Below, in pieces: positions 42,591 through 49,862 of a stretch of DNA of 53,489 nucleotides. The notes under the pieces were generated by a model. It worked only from the letters and a program-made list of their open reading frames with translations. It had not been told where the DNA came from and did not search any database. Position numbers and translations under genes: made by a program. The DNA lies in assembly GCA_018646675.1 (NCBI GenBank), contig JABGUH010000045.1, positions 1 to 53,489 on the forward strand, given 5' to 3'. Numbering within the stretch: the first letter of the stretch is position 1; the number at the start of each line of letters is the position of its first letter. Source of the DNA: Bdellovibrionales bacterium (GTDB taxonomy: Bacteria > Bdellovibrionota > Bacteriovoracia > Bacteriovoracales > Bacteriovoracaceae).

Positions 42591-43480
42591 TCCTCCCAAC
42601 TAACGATAGATTATTTCCAGGAGTGGGCCTTAGGCCCACTCACTATCCATTTTTAGAGGATGAGAGTAGTCAGATCCGAGTTAAGTGGTTTGAAGCAATT
42701 AGTGAAAATTATATGGATAGTGAGGGCCGCCCTTTTCAGATGTTATCTAAAATTAGACGAGACTTCCCCGTTGCCCTACATGGAGTCTCAATGAATTTGG
42801 CATCGACTGATGGTCTTAATCCGCACTATCTAAAGAGGCTTAAACTCTTAGTGGATAGAATTTCACCGATGATCGTCTCAGACCATCTTTGTTGGACTGG
42901 AATTAACCCATCAAATATCCACGATCTACTTCCCTTCCCCTTGACCAAGGAGAGTTTGGATGTGGTGTTGAAAAATGTTGATCAAGCACAAACCGCTTTG
43001 CAGCGACAGATATTAATTGAGAACCCGTCAACCTATATGAGTTTTAAGCAGAGTGAATATTCAGAGTGGGATTTTCTGTTGGAGATTGTTCGTCGTTCGG
43101 GGGCGCGCCTTCTGTTAGATATTAATAATATCTATGTCTCAGCCAAAAATGTTGGAATTGATCCTTGGAGATATTTACAAGCAATCCCCAGTGACCTAGT
43201 GGGACAGGTACATCTGGCCGGCCATAGCAATCAGGGAGAGTTTCTTTTTGATACTCACTCAACTCATGTTCACTCTGAAGTGTGGAAGATGTTTGCCCAA
43301 TTTATGCAGCAGAATCAGGAGATCCCTTTTATGGTGGAGTGGGATGAGGATATTCCAGAGTTTAAGATAGTGGAAGATGAAGTATTTAAAGGGGTGGAGA
43401 TCATTCAACAGGCGACTGAAATCAAGCAGGAGGTAGCAGATGGCACAGGAGCATTACTCACTACAGAACTTTCAAGCTGA
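42587..43480 (+). CDS. bufB: MNIO-family (DUF692) Cys-modifying enzyme BufB
   Basis: 297 residues, the MbnB/DUF692 TIM-barrel multinuclear non-heme iron oxidase. Typical blocks are VGLRPTHYPFL, KWFEAISENYMDSEG, LHGVSMNLAS, VSDHLCWTG, LIENPSTYMSF, LLLDINNIYVSAKN and QVHLAGHS, with the His/Asp/Glu metal ligands present. It modifies Cys of the BufA precursor. The start is GTG 42587, overlapping the bufA stop by 4 nt. bufC overlaps its 3' end by 41 nt. Confidence 0.93.
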   Translation: MILPTNDRLFPGVGLRPTHYPFLEDESSQIRVKWFEAISENYMDSEGRPFQMLSKIRRDFPVALHGVSMNLASTDGLNPHYLKRLKLLVDRISPMIVSDHLCWTGINPSNIHDLLPFPLTKESLDVVLKNVDQAQTALQRQILIENPSTYMSFKQSEYSEWDFLLEIVRRSGARLLLDINNIYVSAKNVGIDPWRYLQAIPSDLVGQVHLAGHSNQGEFLFDTHSTHVHSEVWKMFAQFMQQNQEIPFMVEWDEDIPEFKIVEDEVFKGVEIIQQATEIKQEVADGTGALLTTELSS

Positions 43481-44237
43481 CTTTACTCAGGCGATAGTGG
43501 CGGCAGATGAGGAACCCCGGCTGCTAAAAGAGATTATTCCGGCCGGAAAATTGGCCGATGGTAGCGCTGCTTTAGCGGTACATCGTGATGGATATTATGC
43601 ACGACTAACAGAGGCATTAGGGGAGACTTTTGAGGGGTGTTGGTATCTTCTAGGTGATGAGGATTTTTTTACCCTTTGCCGGGAGTATATCGATACTCAT
43701 AGATCAACTTGTTACTCGCTATCTGATTATGGAGAGGAGATGCCATCATTTATCGCCTCTCACCCTAACTATCAGGATACTCCCTATCTTAAAGATCTAG
43801 CTCGCTTAGACTTAGCATTTATGGAGACCTTTCATGCCGCCCCTCATATTCCACTCTCAATCAATGCTATCACTCAGCTAGGTATTGAGCAGCTGGAGAA
43901 ATCAAAAATAGTTTTTGGTCCGGCGATTAATCTTCTGGTTTTAGACTATTCGGTTCTAACTCTCTGGCAGAGTCGAACCTTAGAGCAGGTCACAAATAGC
44001 AACTTGTTATCTCCGGTTGAGCAAGCCACTCATCTGATGATGTATAAAATTGAGCAGCAGACCTACATCCAGCCAATTTCCAAAGAACAAAGTAGTACTC
44101 TCTCTCTTCTAATTTTAGGGCAAGAGGTTGGTGCAGTTGTCAAGTTGGCAGAGGATAATTCCAACGATTATGATCTGGCCGGAGTTTTTCAAATTATTGG
44201 AACCACCGGTATTGTGACTAAAATAGAGACAAAATGA
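43440..44237 (+). CDS. bufC: MNIO partner protein BufC (DUF2063)
   Basis: 265 residues. The N-terminal DUF2063 domain (LQNFQADFTQAIVAADEEPRLL, LAVHRDGYYARLTEALGETFEGCWYLLGDEDFFTLCREYIDTH, FIASHPNYQDTPYLKDLARLDLAF) matches the MNIO partner that recruits the precursor. The C-terminal part is less conserved. ATG 43440 has GGAGG 8 nt upstream, inside bufB. The gene ends just before a long hairpin, so it closes the operon yceI-bufA-bufB-bufC. No DoxX-like bufD is present. Confidence 0.9.
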   Translation: MAQEHYSLQNFQADFTQAIVAADEEPRLLKEIIPAGKLADGSAALAVHRDGYYARLTEALGETFEGCWYLLGDEDFFTLCREYIDTHRSTCYSLSDYGEEMPSFIASHPNYQDTPYLKDLARLDLAFMETFHAAPHIPLSINAITQLGIEQLEKSKIVFGPAINLLVLDYSVLTLWQSRTLEQVTNSNLLSPVEQATHLMMYKIEQQTYIQPISKEQSSTLSLLILGQEVGAVVKLAEDNSNDYDLAGVFQIIGTTGIVTKIETK

Positions 44238-44238
44238 G

Positions 44239-44284
44239 CTAGGGCACAATCATGGGTAGTTAACCTACTCAGATTGTGCCCTAG
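44239..44284. terminator. Long hairpin between bufC and LG-motif gene (bidirectional terminator candidate)
   Basis: A 13-bp perfect stem (44239-44251 with 44272-44284) continues, after one bulged A, into 7 more pairs (44253-44259 with 44265-44271, one G-U) capped by TTAAC, about 20 bp in all. T-rich sequence follows on both strands, though not a uniform T-run. It lies between the convergent bufC and the 86-aa membrane-protein gene. Confidence 0.7.
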
Positions 44285-44309
44285 TAACTCTTTAACAATG
44301 CTTTTTTAA

Positions 44310-44570
44310 CTACTTTTTAATGGCGGACTGATGATGGTGCTTCCAGTAGTAGTAACCACCGGCAGCGATAAGTCCAAAGATGACGACTGGTCCCCATCCG
44401 CCCAAACTTAGTCCTAGTCCAGCGCTTTTTGCCACGGCAGCGTGGGTATGAGGAGCGACTGTAGCAGTCTTAGCAGCGGCTGCTTTAGGGGCAGCTACCA
44501 TTTGTTCAGCCTCAATTAAACGTCCACCTGGCCCTTTAATTAGTTCAATCTCTCTAACTCCTGCAACCAT
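44310..44570 (-). CDS. Small membrane protein with Mms6/MamG-like Leu-Gly motif
   Basis: 86 residues. After an Ala-rich segment, residues 51-78 read GLGLSLGGWGPVVIFGLIAA, then GGYYYWKHHH, closely matching the LG-repeat/WGP membrane segment of the magnetosome proteins Mms6, MamD and MamG (GLGLGLGAWGPxxLG...AYxY). The C-terminus is His/Lys-rich (KHHHQ...KK) rather than acidic as in Mms6. ATG 44570 has AAGGAGA upstream. It may bind metal at the membrane. Magnetosome function cannot be concluded from this motif alone. Confidence 0.6.
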   Translation of the reverse strand: MVAGVREIELIKGPGGRLIEAEQMVAAPKAAAAKTATVAPHTHAAVAKSAGLGLSLGGWGPVVIFGLIAAGGYYYWKHHHQSAIKK

Positions 44571-44631
44571 CCCATCTTCTCCTTGTTGAACAAATTTATT
44601 AATTTTTTATGACTGTATCAAAAATCCATAA

Positions 44632-44645
44632 TTCGTATGAACGAA
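44632..44645. promoter_or_regulatory. Palindrome TTCGT-N4-ACGAA at predicted start site
   Basis: A perfect 5-bp inverted repeat next to a minus-strand -10 box TATAAT (44647-44652), which puts the palindrome at the predicted transcription start of the 86-aa gene, a typical repressor position. No well-spaced -35 was found. The rest of the 323-bp gap 44571-44893 has no gene I can support. Confidence 0.4.
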
Positions 44646-44893
44646 CATTATAACATAATTTACCGCTCTTCCTTACCCAATAATTCACTCTCTTTTTTAA
44701 TACTTGGAGATATCATATGACTAGAGTTTTCTCCTATTTTTTTATTTAACCACTAAATAGAGTCAAAGCAATCATACCGATAAAATGAAACTTAATCTCA
44801 TTTTACCCCCATCGTTCATCCAGAAGCCGAGTCGCTAGAGGAGAGACTTTGATTCACAAAAATTATAAAGTTAAACTTGATGGTCTTTCAAAT

Positions 44894-45286
44894 TTAGAAG
44901 TTAACTTTTTTCTGCTTATTCTTATGACGTATCTCATTATAGTTGGCACGTTTTTTTGGCTTGGGCTTATTGACCAGCTCTAGAGATGGAGCATTGCCCT
45001 GTCCTGGCACATAGCGGCCTCGTCGTCTCATGTTATCTCCACCGCCGCCCATCGGTGCAGCTATCGGAGTGTGAGCTTCAATTCTGGCCAAGTGCTCATC
45101 CATCTGTTGTAGTTGTTCCCTCACTTTTTGTACCTCTTTAATGAGAATAAGGCAGGGGGATGCAACAATTGCTGAGACCAATAATATTGGCCCGTAGATT
45201 CCCAATCCTAGTCCTAATCCTAAAGAGATACCTTTTGCTCCTGTTGCCGCCTTGGCAACTCCTACATCTACTCCATTTACTGGCAT
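44894..45286 (-). CDS. Second Leu-Gly-motif membrane protein, basic C-terminus
   Basis: 130 residues from ATG 45286 (AGGTGG 8 nt upstream; GTG 45298 is the alternative). Residues 18-46 contain KGISLGLGLGLGIYGPILLV, the same LG-repeat plus YGP/WGP element as MamG/Mms6. It is followed by a coiled-coil-like helix (EVQKVREQLQQMDEHLARIE), a Gly patch and a strongly basic tail (RRRGR, KPKPKKR, KNKQKK). The tail would suit nucleic-acid, phospholipid or anionic mineral contact. Same strand as the 86-aa gene, 323 bp upstream of it. Confidence 0.55.
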   Translation of the reverse strand: MPVNGVDVGVAKAATGAKGISLGLGLGLGIYGPILLVSAIVASPCLILIKEVQKVREQLQQMDEHLARIEAHTPIAAPMGGGGDNMRRRGRYVPGQGNAPSLELVNKPKPKKRANYNEIRHKNKQKKVNF

Positions 45287-45525
45287 AGTAGCATCCACCT
45301 TTTCTGCTCAACAAAAAGTTAAATCAGATATTTTTGAGCATGACTCTTACTATGATCTCATAAATATTGACGGTGATAAATGCGGTAAAATTTATCAAGA
45401 GTGATGATATGCCTTAAGCGAACTATTCTTGGCCGCTTTCTACTTGTTTTTATCCGAGCTAAAGGGTATATTTGCTCTCCGTCGATTAGCGTATTATTTA
45501 TTTAGCAGATATAAGGAGAGAGCAG

Positions 45526-46689
45526 ATGTTAAAAGACTATATCTTTACCTCAGAATCAGTGACCGAAGGTCACCCCGATAAGATGGCAGACCAGATTAGT
45601 GATTCAGTTCTAGATGCGATGCTGGCCCAAGATAGTCGCTCTCGGGTTGCCTGTGAAACGATGATAACAACTGGTTTAGTTGTTCTCGGAGGGGAGATCA
45701 CCTCTAAAGCAAATATCGATTTTCAAGAGGTAGTAAGAAATAGAATCCGGGAGATTGGTTATGATCACTCAGATAAGGGATTTGATGCCTCGACCTGTGC
45801 TGTCATGGTCTCTTTGGATAAGCAGTCACCAGATATCTCCCAAGGGGTAAATGATAATGAGGGTAGCTTCAAAGGTCAGGGTGCCGGCGACCAAGGACTG
45901 ATGTTTGGTTATGCGATTAATGAGACAGATAATTTTATGCCAATGAGTATTGATCTATCTCACAAACTTGCTATGCGTCTAACTGAAGTTCGTAAGAGTG
46001 GCGTGATCAGTGAGCTGCGAGCCGACGGTAAAACACAGGTCTCAGTTGAGTATGTTGATGGAAAGATCAAGCGAGTTGGTGCAGTTGTTATCTCCTCTCA
46101 ACATGCTGAAGAGTTGTCTCTAAACCAGTTACAAGAGGGGATTAGGGAAGAGGTGATTAATAAAATTATCCCTGCAAATTTGATAGATAGTAAGACAAAT
46201 ATTCTAATTAATCCCACGGGACGTTTTGTCATCGGTGGGCCGATGGGTGATTGTGGTCTAACAGGAAGAAAAATTATTGTTGATACTTATGGTGGTCACG
46301 GTGGCCATGGTGGTGGTGCCTTTTCTGGAAAAGACCCATCTAAGGTTGATCGCTCTGCCGCATATGCCGGCCGTCAAGTTGCCAAACACATTGTTGCTGC
46401 TGGCTTAGCTGAGAGGGCCTTAGTTCAAGTGGCTTATGCCATTGGTTTTCCTGAGCCAGTATCTTTTCTGGTAGATACCTTTGGTAGTGAGAAGGTGGAT
46501 GTTACTAAGATTAACCAGGCAATCAATAAGGTGTTTGATATGCGGCCTCAAGCTTTGATTGAACGCTTGAACCTGTTGCAGCCGATTTATACCGAGACTG
46601 CTGCTTATGGTCATTTTGGCCGTAGCTCGAAAAGTGGATTTACTTGGGAGCGTTTGGACTTCTTGGAGGAGTTGAAATCCCACTTTTAG
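45526..46689 (+). CDS. metK: S-adenosylmethionine synthetase
   Basis: 387 residues. The family motifs are present: [44 protein letters not shown] (the GAGDQG signature) and [25 protein letters not shown] (the P-loop-like GGGAFSGKD). It makes S-adenosylmethionine from ATP and methionine. AAGGAGAG precedes the ATG. No recognised SAM riboswitch core was found in the 227-bp upstream gap. Confidence 0.98.
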   Translation: MLKDYIFTSESVTEGHPDKMADQISDSVLDAMLAQDSRSRVACETMITTGLVVLGGEITSKANIDFQEVVRNRIREIGYDHSDKGFDASTCAVMVSLDKQSPDISQGVNDNEGSFKGQGAGDQGLMFGYAINETDNFMPMSIDLSHKLAMRLTEVRKSGVISELRADGKTQVSVEYVDGKIKRVGAVVISSQHAEELSLNQLQEGIREEVINKIIPANLIDSKTNILINPTGRFVIGGPMGDCGLTGRKIIVDTYGGHGGHGGGAFSGKDPSKVDRSAAYAGRQVAKHIVAAGLAERALVQVAYAIGFPEPVSFLVDTFGSEKVDVTKINQAINKVFDMRPQALIERLNLLQPIYTETAAYGHFGRSSKSGFTWERLDFLEELKSHF

Positions 46690-46728
46690 TCTACTATTTT
46701 CTTAATAAATTGAGGAGGGGGTAGCATT

Positions 46729-46959
46729 TTGCTAGATTTTATACGCTTTGCCCTCTCTCATACTCCATTCTGGGCAATTCCAGTGATGATCATCTGTGGT
46801 GAGTTTGGATATATCTTCTGGTTGAAATCATTTCGGACGGTTGCGATGATAAACTTTGCCATCGTTTTTTTATCATTTATAACCATTGTCTATTATATCT
46901 GGTCTGGAGGCTCTGATGCTGCAGCCCAAACCTTCTCTTTGTGGTATAAATCACTGTAA
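46729..46959 (+). CDS. Small membrane protein, 76 aa
   Basis: Start TTG 46729 behind a strong GGAGGGGG site. Two hydrophobic stretches (about residues 14-32 and 40-60) predict two transmembrane helices. No family recognised. It is 39 bp after metK and may be co-transcribed. Confidence 0.6.
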   Translation: MLDFIRFALSHTPFWAIPVMIICGEFGYIFWLKSFRTVAMINFAIVFLSFITIVYYIWSGGSDAAAQTFSLWYKSL

Positions 46960-47128
46960 TTACTTTTAGGGATTAAAAATTTCCTCCTGTGTCTAAAAAT
47001 TGACACCACTTGGCCAGTTGGTTATCATATTAGTCGGATATTGCTTATCTCATAGTTATTACGCCGAGATTAATAGCAGTAGTTTGATTGTTTCGAGGTT
47101 AGTTGGAACAGACGAGGGATTGCCACTG

Positions 47129-48712
47129 ATGGATGACTTCAATTTTTTACACGGTACATTTGATGGGAGTTATGAACAGGGAGAGGGGGACCAAGGGGTT
47201 TCACTACCTGAGATCTATATTGTTGAAGATGATCAGATTTTTGGGCGCACACTCAAAAAATTTCTAGAGCGCAAACTTAAGAGTAATATTATTCACTTTC
47301 CATCCCCTGCTGACTGTTTAAATTATCTGACAGCTCAAAAAGATGAGGCCAGAGGCAACAAGCAGCATCTGCCTTTTTGCTTAATCACTGATATTACCTT
47401 TGAAAATAGCTCAACTGATGGTCTTTATATGATTGACCTACTACAAGAGCAGAATTATCGATTTGTCAGTATCGCGATGACTGGTTTCGCCTCTATTGAG
47501 ACTGCAATTACTGCAACCAAAAAAGGGGTGTTTCACTATCTGACCAAGCCATTTGAGTTGAGTTTTATGTTTGATTTGGTGATTCGTGCCATGACCACCA
47601 AGCTGAATGTCCCTGTTGATCTGCTGGGTAAGCAGAGTGTTGGCAGGAAGGACTCCACTACACTGGCCATCACGGGCAGTGGAGGAAGACGGAGTAAAAA
47701 GGGAGCTGAGTTTCGAGTAGAGATTCCGGGACCCAATGATCACTTTTGCGGAATGATTGGTCGTAGTGAAAAGATGAAGGATGTTTTTTCTCGGATTAGA
47801 AAGGTTGCCTCTAGTAGTTCAACGGTATTGATCTATGGCCCATCTGGTACAGGAAAAGAGCTGGTGGCAAGCTCCATTCACCAGTACTCATCTCGCAAGG
47901 ACAACCAAATGGTCTCCATTAATTGTGGAGCTATCCCCAGCGAGCTATTAGAGAGTGAGCTATTTGGCCATGTTAAAGGAGCCTTCACCGGGGCCATCTC
48001 CTCACGTAAAGGGCGTTTTGAACAGGCGGACAATGCCTCAATCTTTTTAGATGAGATTGGGGATATGCCCCTACTGCTACAAGTTAAGTTGTTACGCGTT
48101 TTACAGAACAGAGTAATTGAGCCGATCGGTAGTGGAGAGACGCGGGAAGTTGATGTGCGAATCATTGCTGCTACCCATCGCAATTTAGAGCGACAGGTGT
48201 TAGATGGTAACTTTCGTGAGGATCTATTCTATCGTTTAAACGTTATCCCTATCTACCTTCCATCACTGGCCGAGCGTCAAGAGGATATCCCTCTTTTGAT
48301 TGGCCACTTTATCTCCCGTTTTATGAGTGCGGATGGGCGAAACTCTTTAGAGTTTGATCAGGAGGCATTGGAGTTACTGGTTGGTTATCAATGGCCGGGT
48401 AATGTACGTGAGCTGGAAAATCTAATTGAGCGTCTAATTATTCTACGGGGGGGAAGTACTATTCGCCCTGGAGATCTACCGGCAAAGTTCTTCCAAAATC
48501 AGGTAGACATTCATAAATATCACTCTCTAGTAGAGTTGCCGCAAGAGGGGATTAATTTAAAGCAGACACTATCTACTATTGAGGACTCTCTTATCTCTCA
48601 GGCCCTCAGTAAGACCGCAGGTAACAAGAATCAAGCATCTCAACTACTAAGTATGAATCGAACCACTTTGATTGAAAAGATGAAGAAGAAGGGGCTAGAG
48701 TATCACCCCTAA
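47129..48712 (+). CDS. Sigma-54-dependent response regulator (NtrC family)
   Basis: 527 residues. A receiver domain (acidic pair in IVEDDQIFG, LITDITF carrying the likely phospho-acceptor Asp, MTGFAS, LTKPFE) is followed by an AAA+ domain with Walker A GPSGTGKE, the sigma-54-contacting GAFTGA loop, Walker B IFLDEIGDM and RLNVIP. The C-terminus is a Fis-type HTH (SKTAGNKNQASQLLSMNRTTLIEKMKKK). ATG 47129 has GAGGGA upstream; the frame is open from 47000. Its likely target is the sigma-54 promoter 150 bp downstream. No kinase is adjacent. Confidence 0.93.
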   Translation: MDDFNFLHGTFDGSYEQGEGDQGVSLPEIYIVEDDQIFGRTLKKFLERKLKSNIIHFPSPADCLNYLTAQKDEARGNKQHLPFCLITDITFENSSTDGLYMIDLLQEQNYRFVSIAMTGFASIETAITATKKGVFHYLTKPFELSFMFDLVIRAMTTKLNVPVDLLGKQSVGRKDSTTLAITGSGGRRSKKGAEFRVEIPGPNDHFCGMIGRSEKMKDVFSRIRKVASSSSTVLIYGPSGTGKELVASSIHQYSSRKDNQMVSINCGAIPSELLESELFGHVKGAFTGAISSRKGRFEQADNASIFLDEIGDMPLLLQVKLLRVLQNRVIEPIGSGETREVDVRIIAATHRNLERQVLDGNFREDLFYRLNVIPIYLPSLAERQEDIPLLIGHFISRFMSADGRNSLEFDQEALELLVGYQWPGNVRELENLIERLIILRGGSTIRPGDLPAKFFQNQVDIHKYHSLVELPQEGINLKQTLSTIEDSLISQALSKTAGNKNQASQLLSMNRTTLIEKMKKKGLEYHP

Positions 48713-48798
48713 GGTTGATCAATTTAATTAAGTTAACTTCACCCTATCTCAAATATTGATCTATAAAATATGGTAGTCATTTTGCTCCTGCTATGACG

Positions 48799-48815
48799 TT
48801 ATGCAAGGTGCATAA
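48799..48815. promoter_or_regulatory. Enhancer (UAS) candidate TTATGCA-N3-TGCATAA
   Basis: Perfect 7-bp inverted repeat with a 3-nt spacer, centred about 80 bp upstream of the start predicted from the sigma-54 promoter at 48861. This is the usual place for binding of an NtrC-type activator. Confidence 0.6.
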
Positions 48816-48860
48816 GCGGGCAGACTTCTGTCTTTTAGTCCTATTTTCTCAATTTAATTT

Positions 48861-48876
48861 TGGCACAAAGGTTGCA
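48861..48876 (+). promoter_or_regulatory. Sigma-54 promoter
   Basis: TGGCAC (48861-48866), then 5 nt, then TTGCA (48872-48876), i.e. the -24/-12 GG-GC consensus with exact spacing, preceded by T-rich sequence (YTGGCAC). Predicted start about 48887, 70 bp before ATG 48956. The adjoining upstream gene encodes a sigma-54 activator. Confidence 0.85.
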
Positions 48877-48955
48877 ATCCCATAAAGAGCAGTAAGACCA
48901 TCGATCTTTTTTAAGTTGAGGTTTTAAGTACAACACTTTTATAGGGGAGTTTACC

Positions 48956-49720
48956 ATGAGTACAAAAAGAAATTTGATTACCCTGTTGGCACTCTTAACG
49001 ATTACTACCATCACATCATATGCTCATGCGCGAAATGTGAATTTAGGTGGTCGAAGTAAGAGGATTTGTGTCGGAAAATCCAAGGTGCTACTAAATTTTT
49101 CAGTTCAAAGGCAGTGGATGAGTGTAGACGGTAACGCAGGGCCTGGAAAATCTACTTGGAATTATCCCGGACAGTTTGCCACACTAACGGTTGATGTTGA
49201 TCGGCAGAAGGGGCTGGTAGCATACTGTAAGCGGGCAGGACGAGAGACCTTTGCCATCAGTTGGAAGCTAGCCTACTCTGACCCTAATGTTTACTCTATG
49301 CGTTACACAGTAAACTGTGTGCCGTGTGCAAGAGAGCAGATCCAACTAATTAAGAGAAAGATTAATGATACGGTAAAAATATTGAAGGACACTCCCCATG
49401 GTGAGTATCGCCAAATAATTAAGCGAAAAGTGGCTCAGTCCCTACTTAACGCCAGGAAGGAGCTGACCGTGATTCTCAAGAATAAGCTTACCCCTCGTCA
49501 TCTGAAGAAGAAGGTTAAAAAGATTTTAGATCTGCTGGCCACTCTTCATGAATTGCTGATGGCAGATAAGGAGCATAGTGCTGAGGTTAAAAAGCTGCTT
49601 CGTAAGCTCAATCATCTCTTGAGTCAATTGGCTGCGCAACTAAAAATTCCTGCTGGACACGTTCCAATTCGGGTGGATAGAAGTGTGATTGATAACATGG
49701 TACCAATTGAGTTTGAGTAG
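48956..49720 (+). CDS. Exported basic helical protein under sigma-54 control
   Basis: 254 residues. Signal peptide (residues 1-25, LITLLALLTITTITSYAHA). The N-terminal domain (about 26-120) contains Cys pairs (RICVGKS, VAYCKRAG, NCVPCA), and the C-terminal half is a long Lys/Leu-rich helical region (KKKVKKILDLLATLHELLMADKEH...) suggestive of coiled coil. No family recognised. A near-perfect sigma-54 promoter precedes it and a hairpin follows, so it is transcribed alone. Confidence 0.65.
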   Translation: MSTKRNLITLLALLTITTITSYAHARNVNLGGRSKRICVGKSKVLLNFSVQRQWMSVDGNAGPGKSTWNYPGQFATLTVDVDRQKGLVAYCKRAGRETFAISWKLAYSDPNVYSMRYTVNCVPCAREQIQLIKRKINDTVKILKDTPHGEYRQIIKRKVAQSLLNARKELTVILKNKLTPRHLKKKVKKILDLLATLHELLMADKEHSAEVKKLLRKLNHLLSQLAAQLKIPAGHVPIRVDRSVIDNMVPIEFE

Positions 49721-49749
49721 TATTTTAAATTAATTTCAATCCATTATGG

Positions 49750-49789
49750 TGGTCTGCATCAGATAATTGGTGCAGGCCATTTCACTTTT
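49750..49789 (+). terminator. Hairpin terminator after sigma-54-driven gene
   Basis: TGGTCTGCA (49750-49758) pairs with TGCAGGCCA (49771-49779; one G-U pair) around a 12-nt loop, followed by T-rich TTTCACTTTT, 30 bp after the stop codon. Confidence 0.6.
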
Positions 49790-49862
49790 GCTCTTGCCTA
49801 AATCTCTCTCTTCCTTAATACTTGATCATCGTGTAGACAAATTGGGTAGCGGAGAAGTGGAT

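Noticed and set aside
44310..45286. Calling this a magnetosome island
   Set aside because: Only the LG motif is shared; no mamA, B, K, M, O, P or Q homologue is in the window.
45380..45525. Possible SAM riboswitch before metK (TTTATCAAGAG resembles the SAM-I start)
   Set aside because: The conserved core (TGAAACC, GGCAACC and partner stems) is missing and no terminator hairpin is seen.
47000..47128. Upstream extension of the sigma-54 activator frame
   Set aside because: No ribosome binding site, and its hydrophobic leader-like residues do not belong to receiver domains; ATG 47129 suits the family better.
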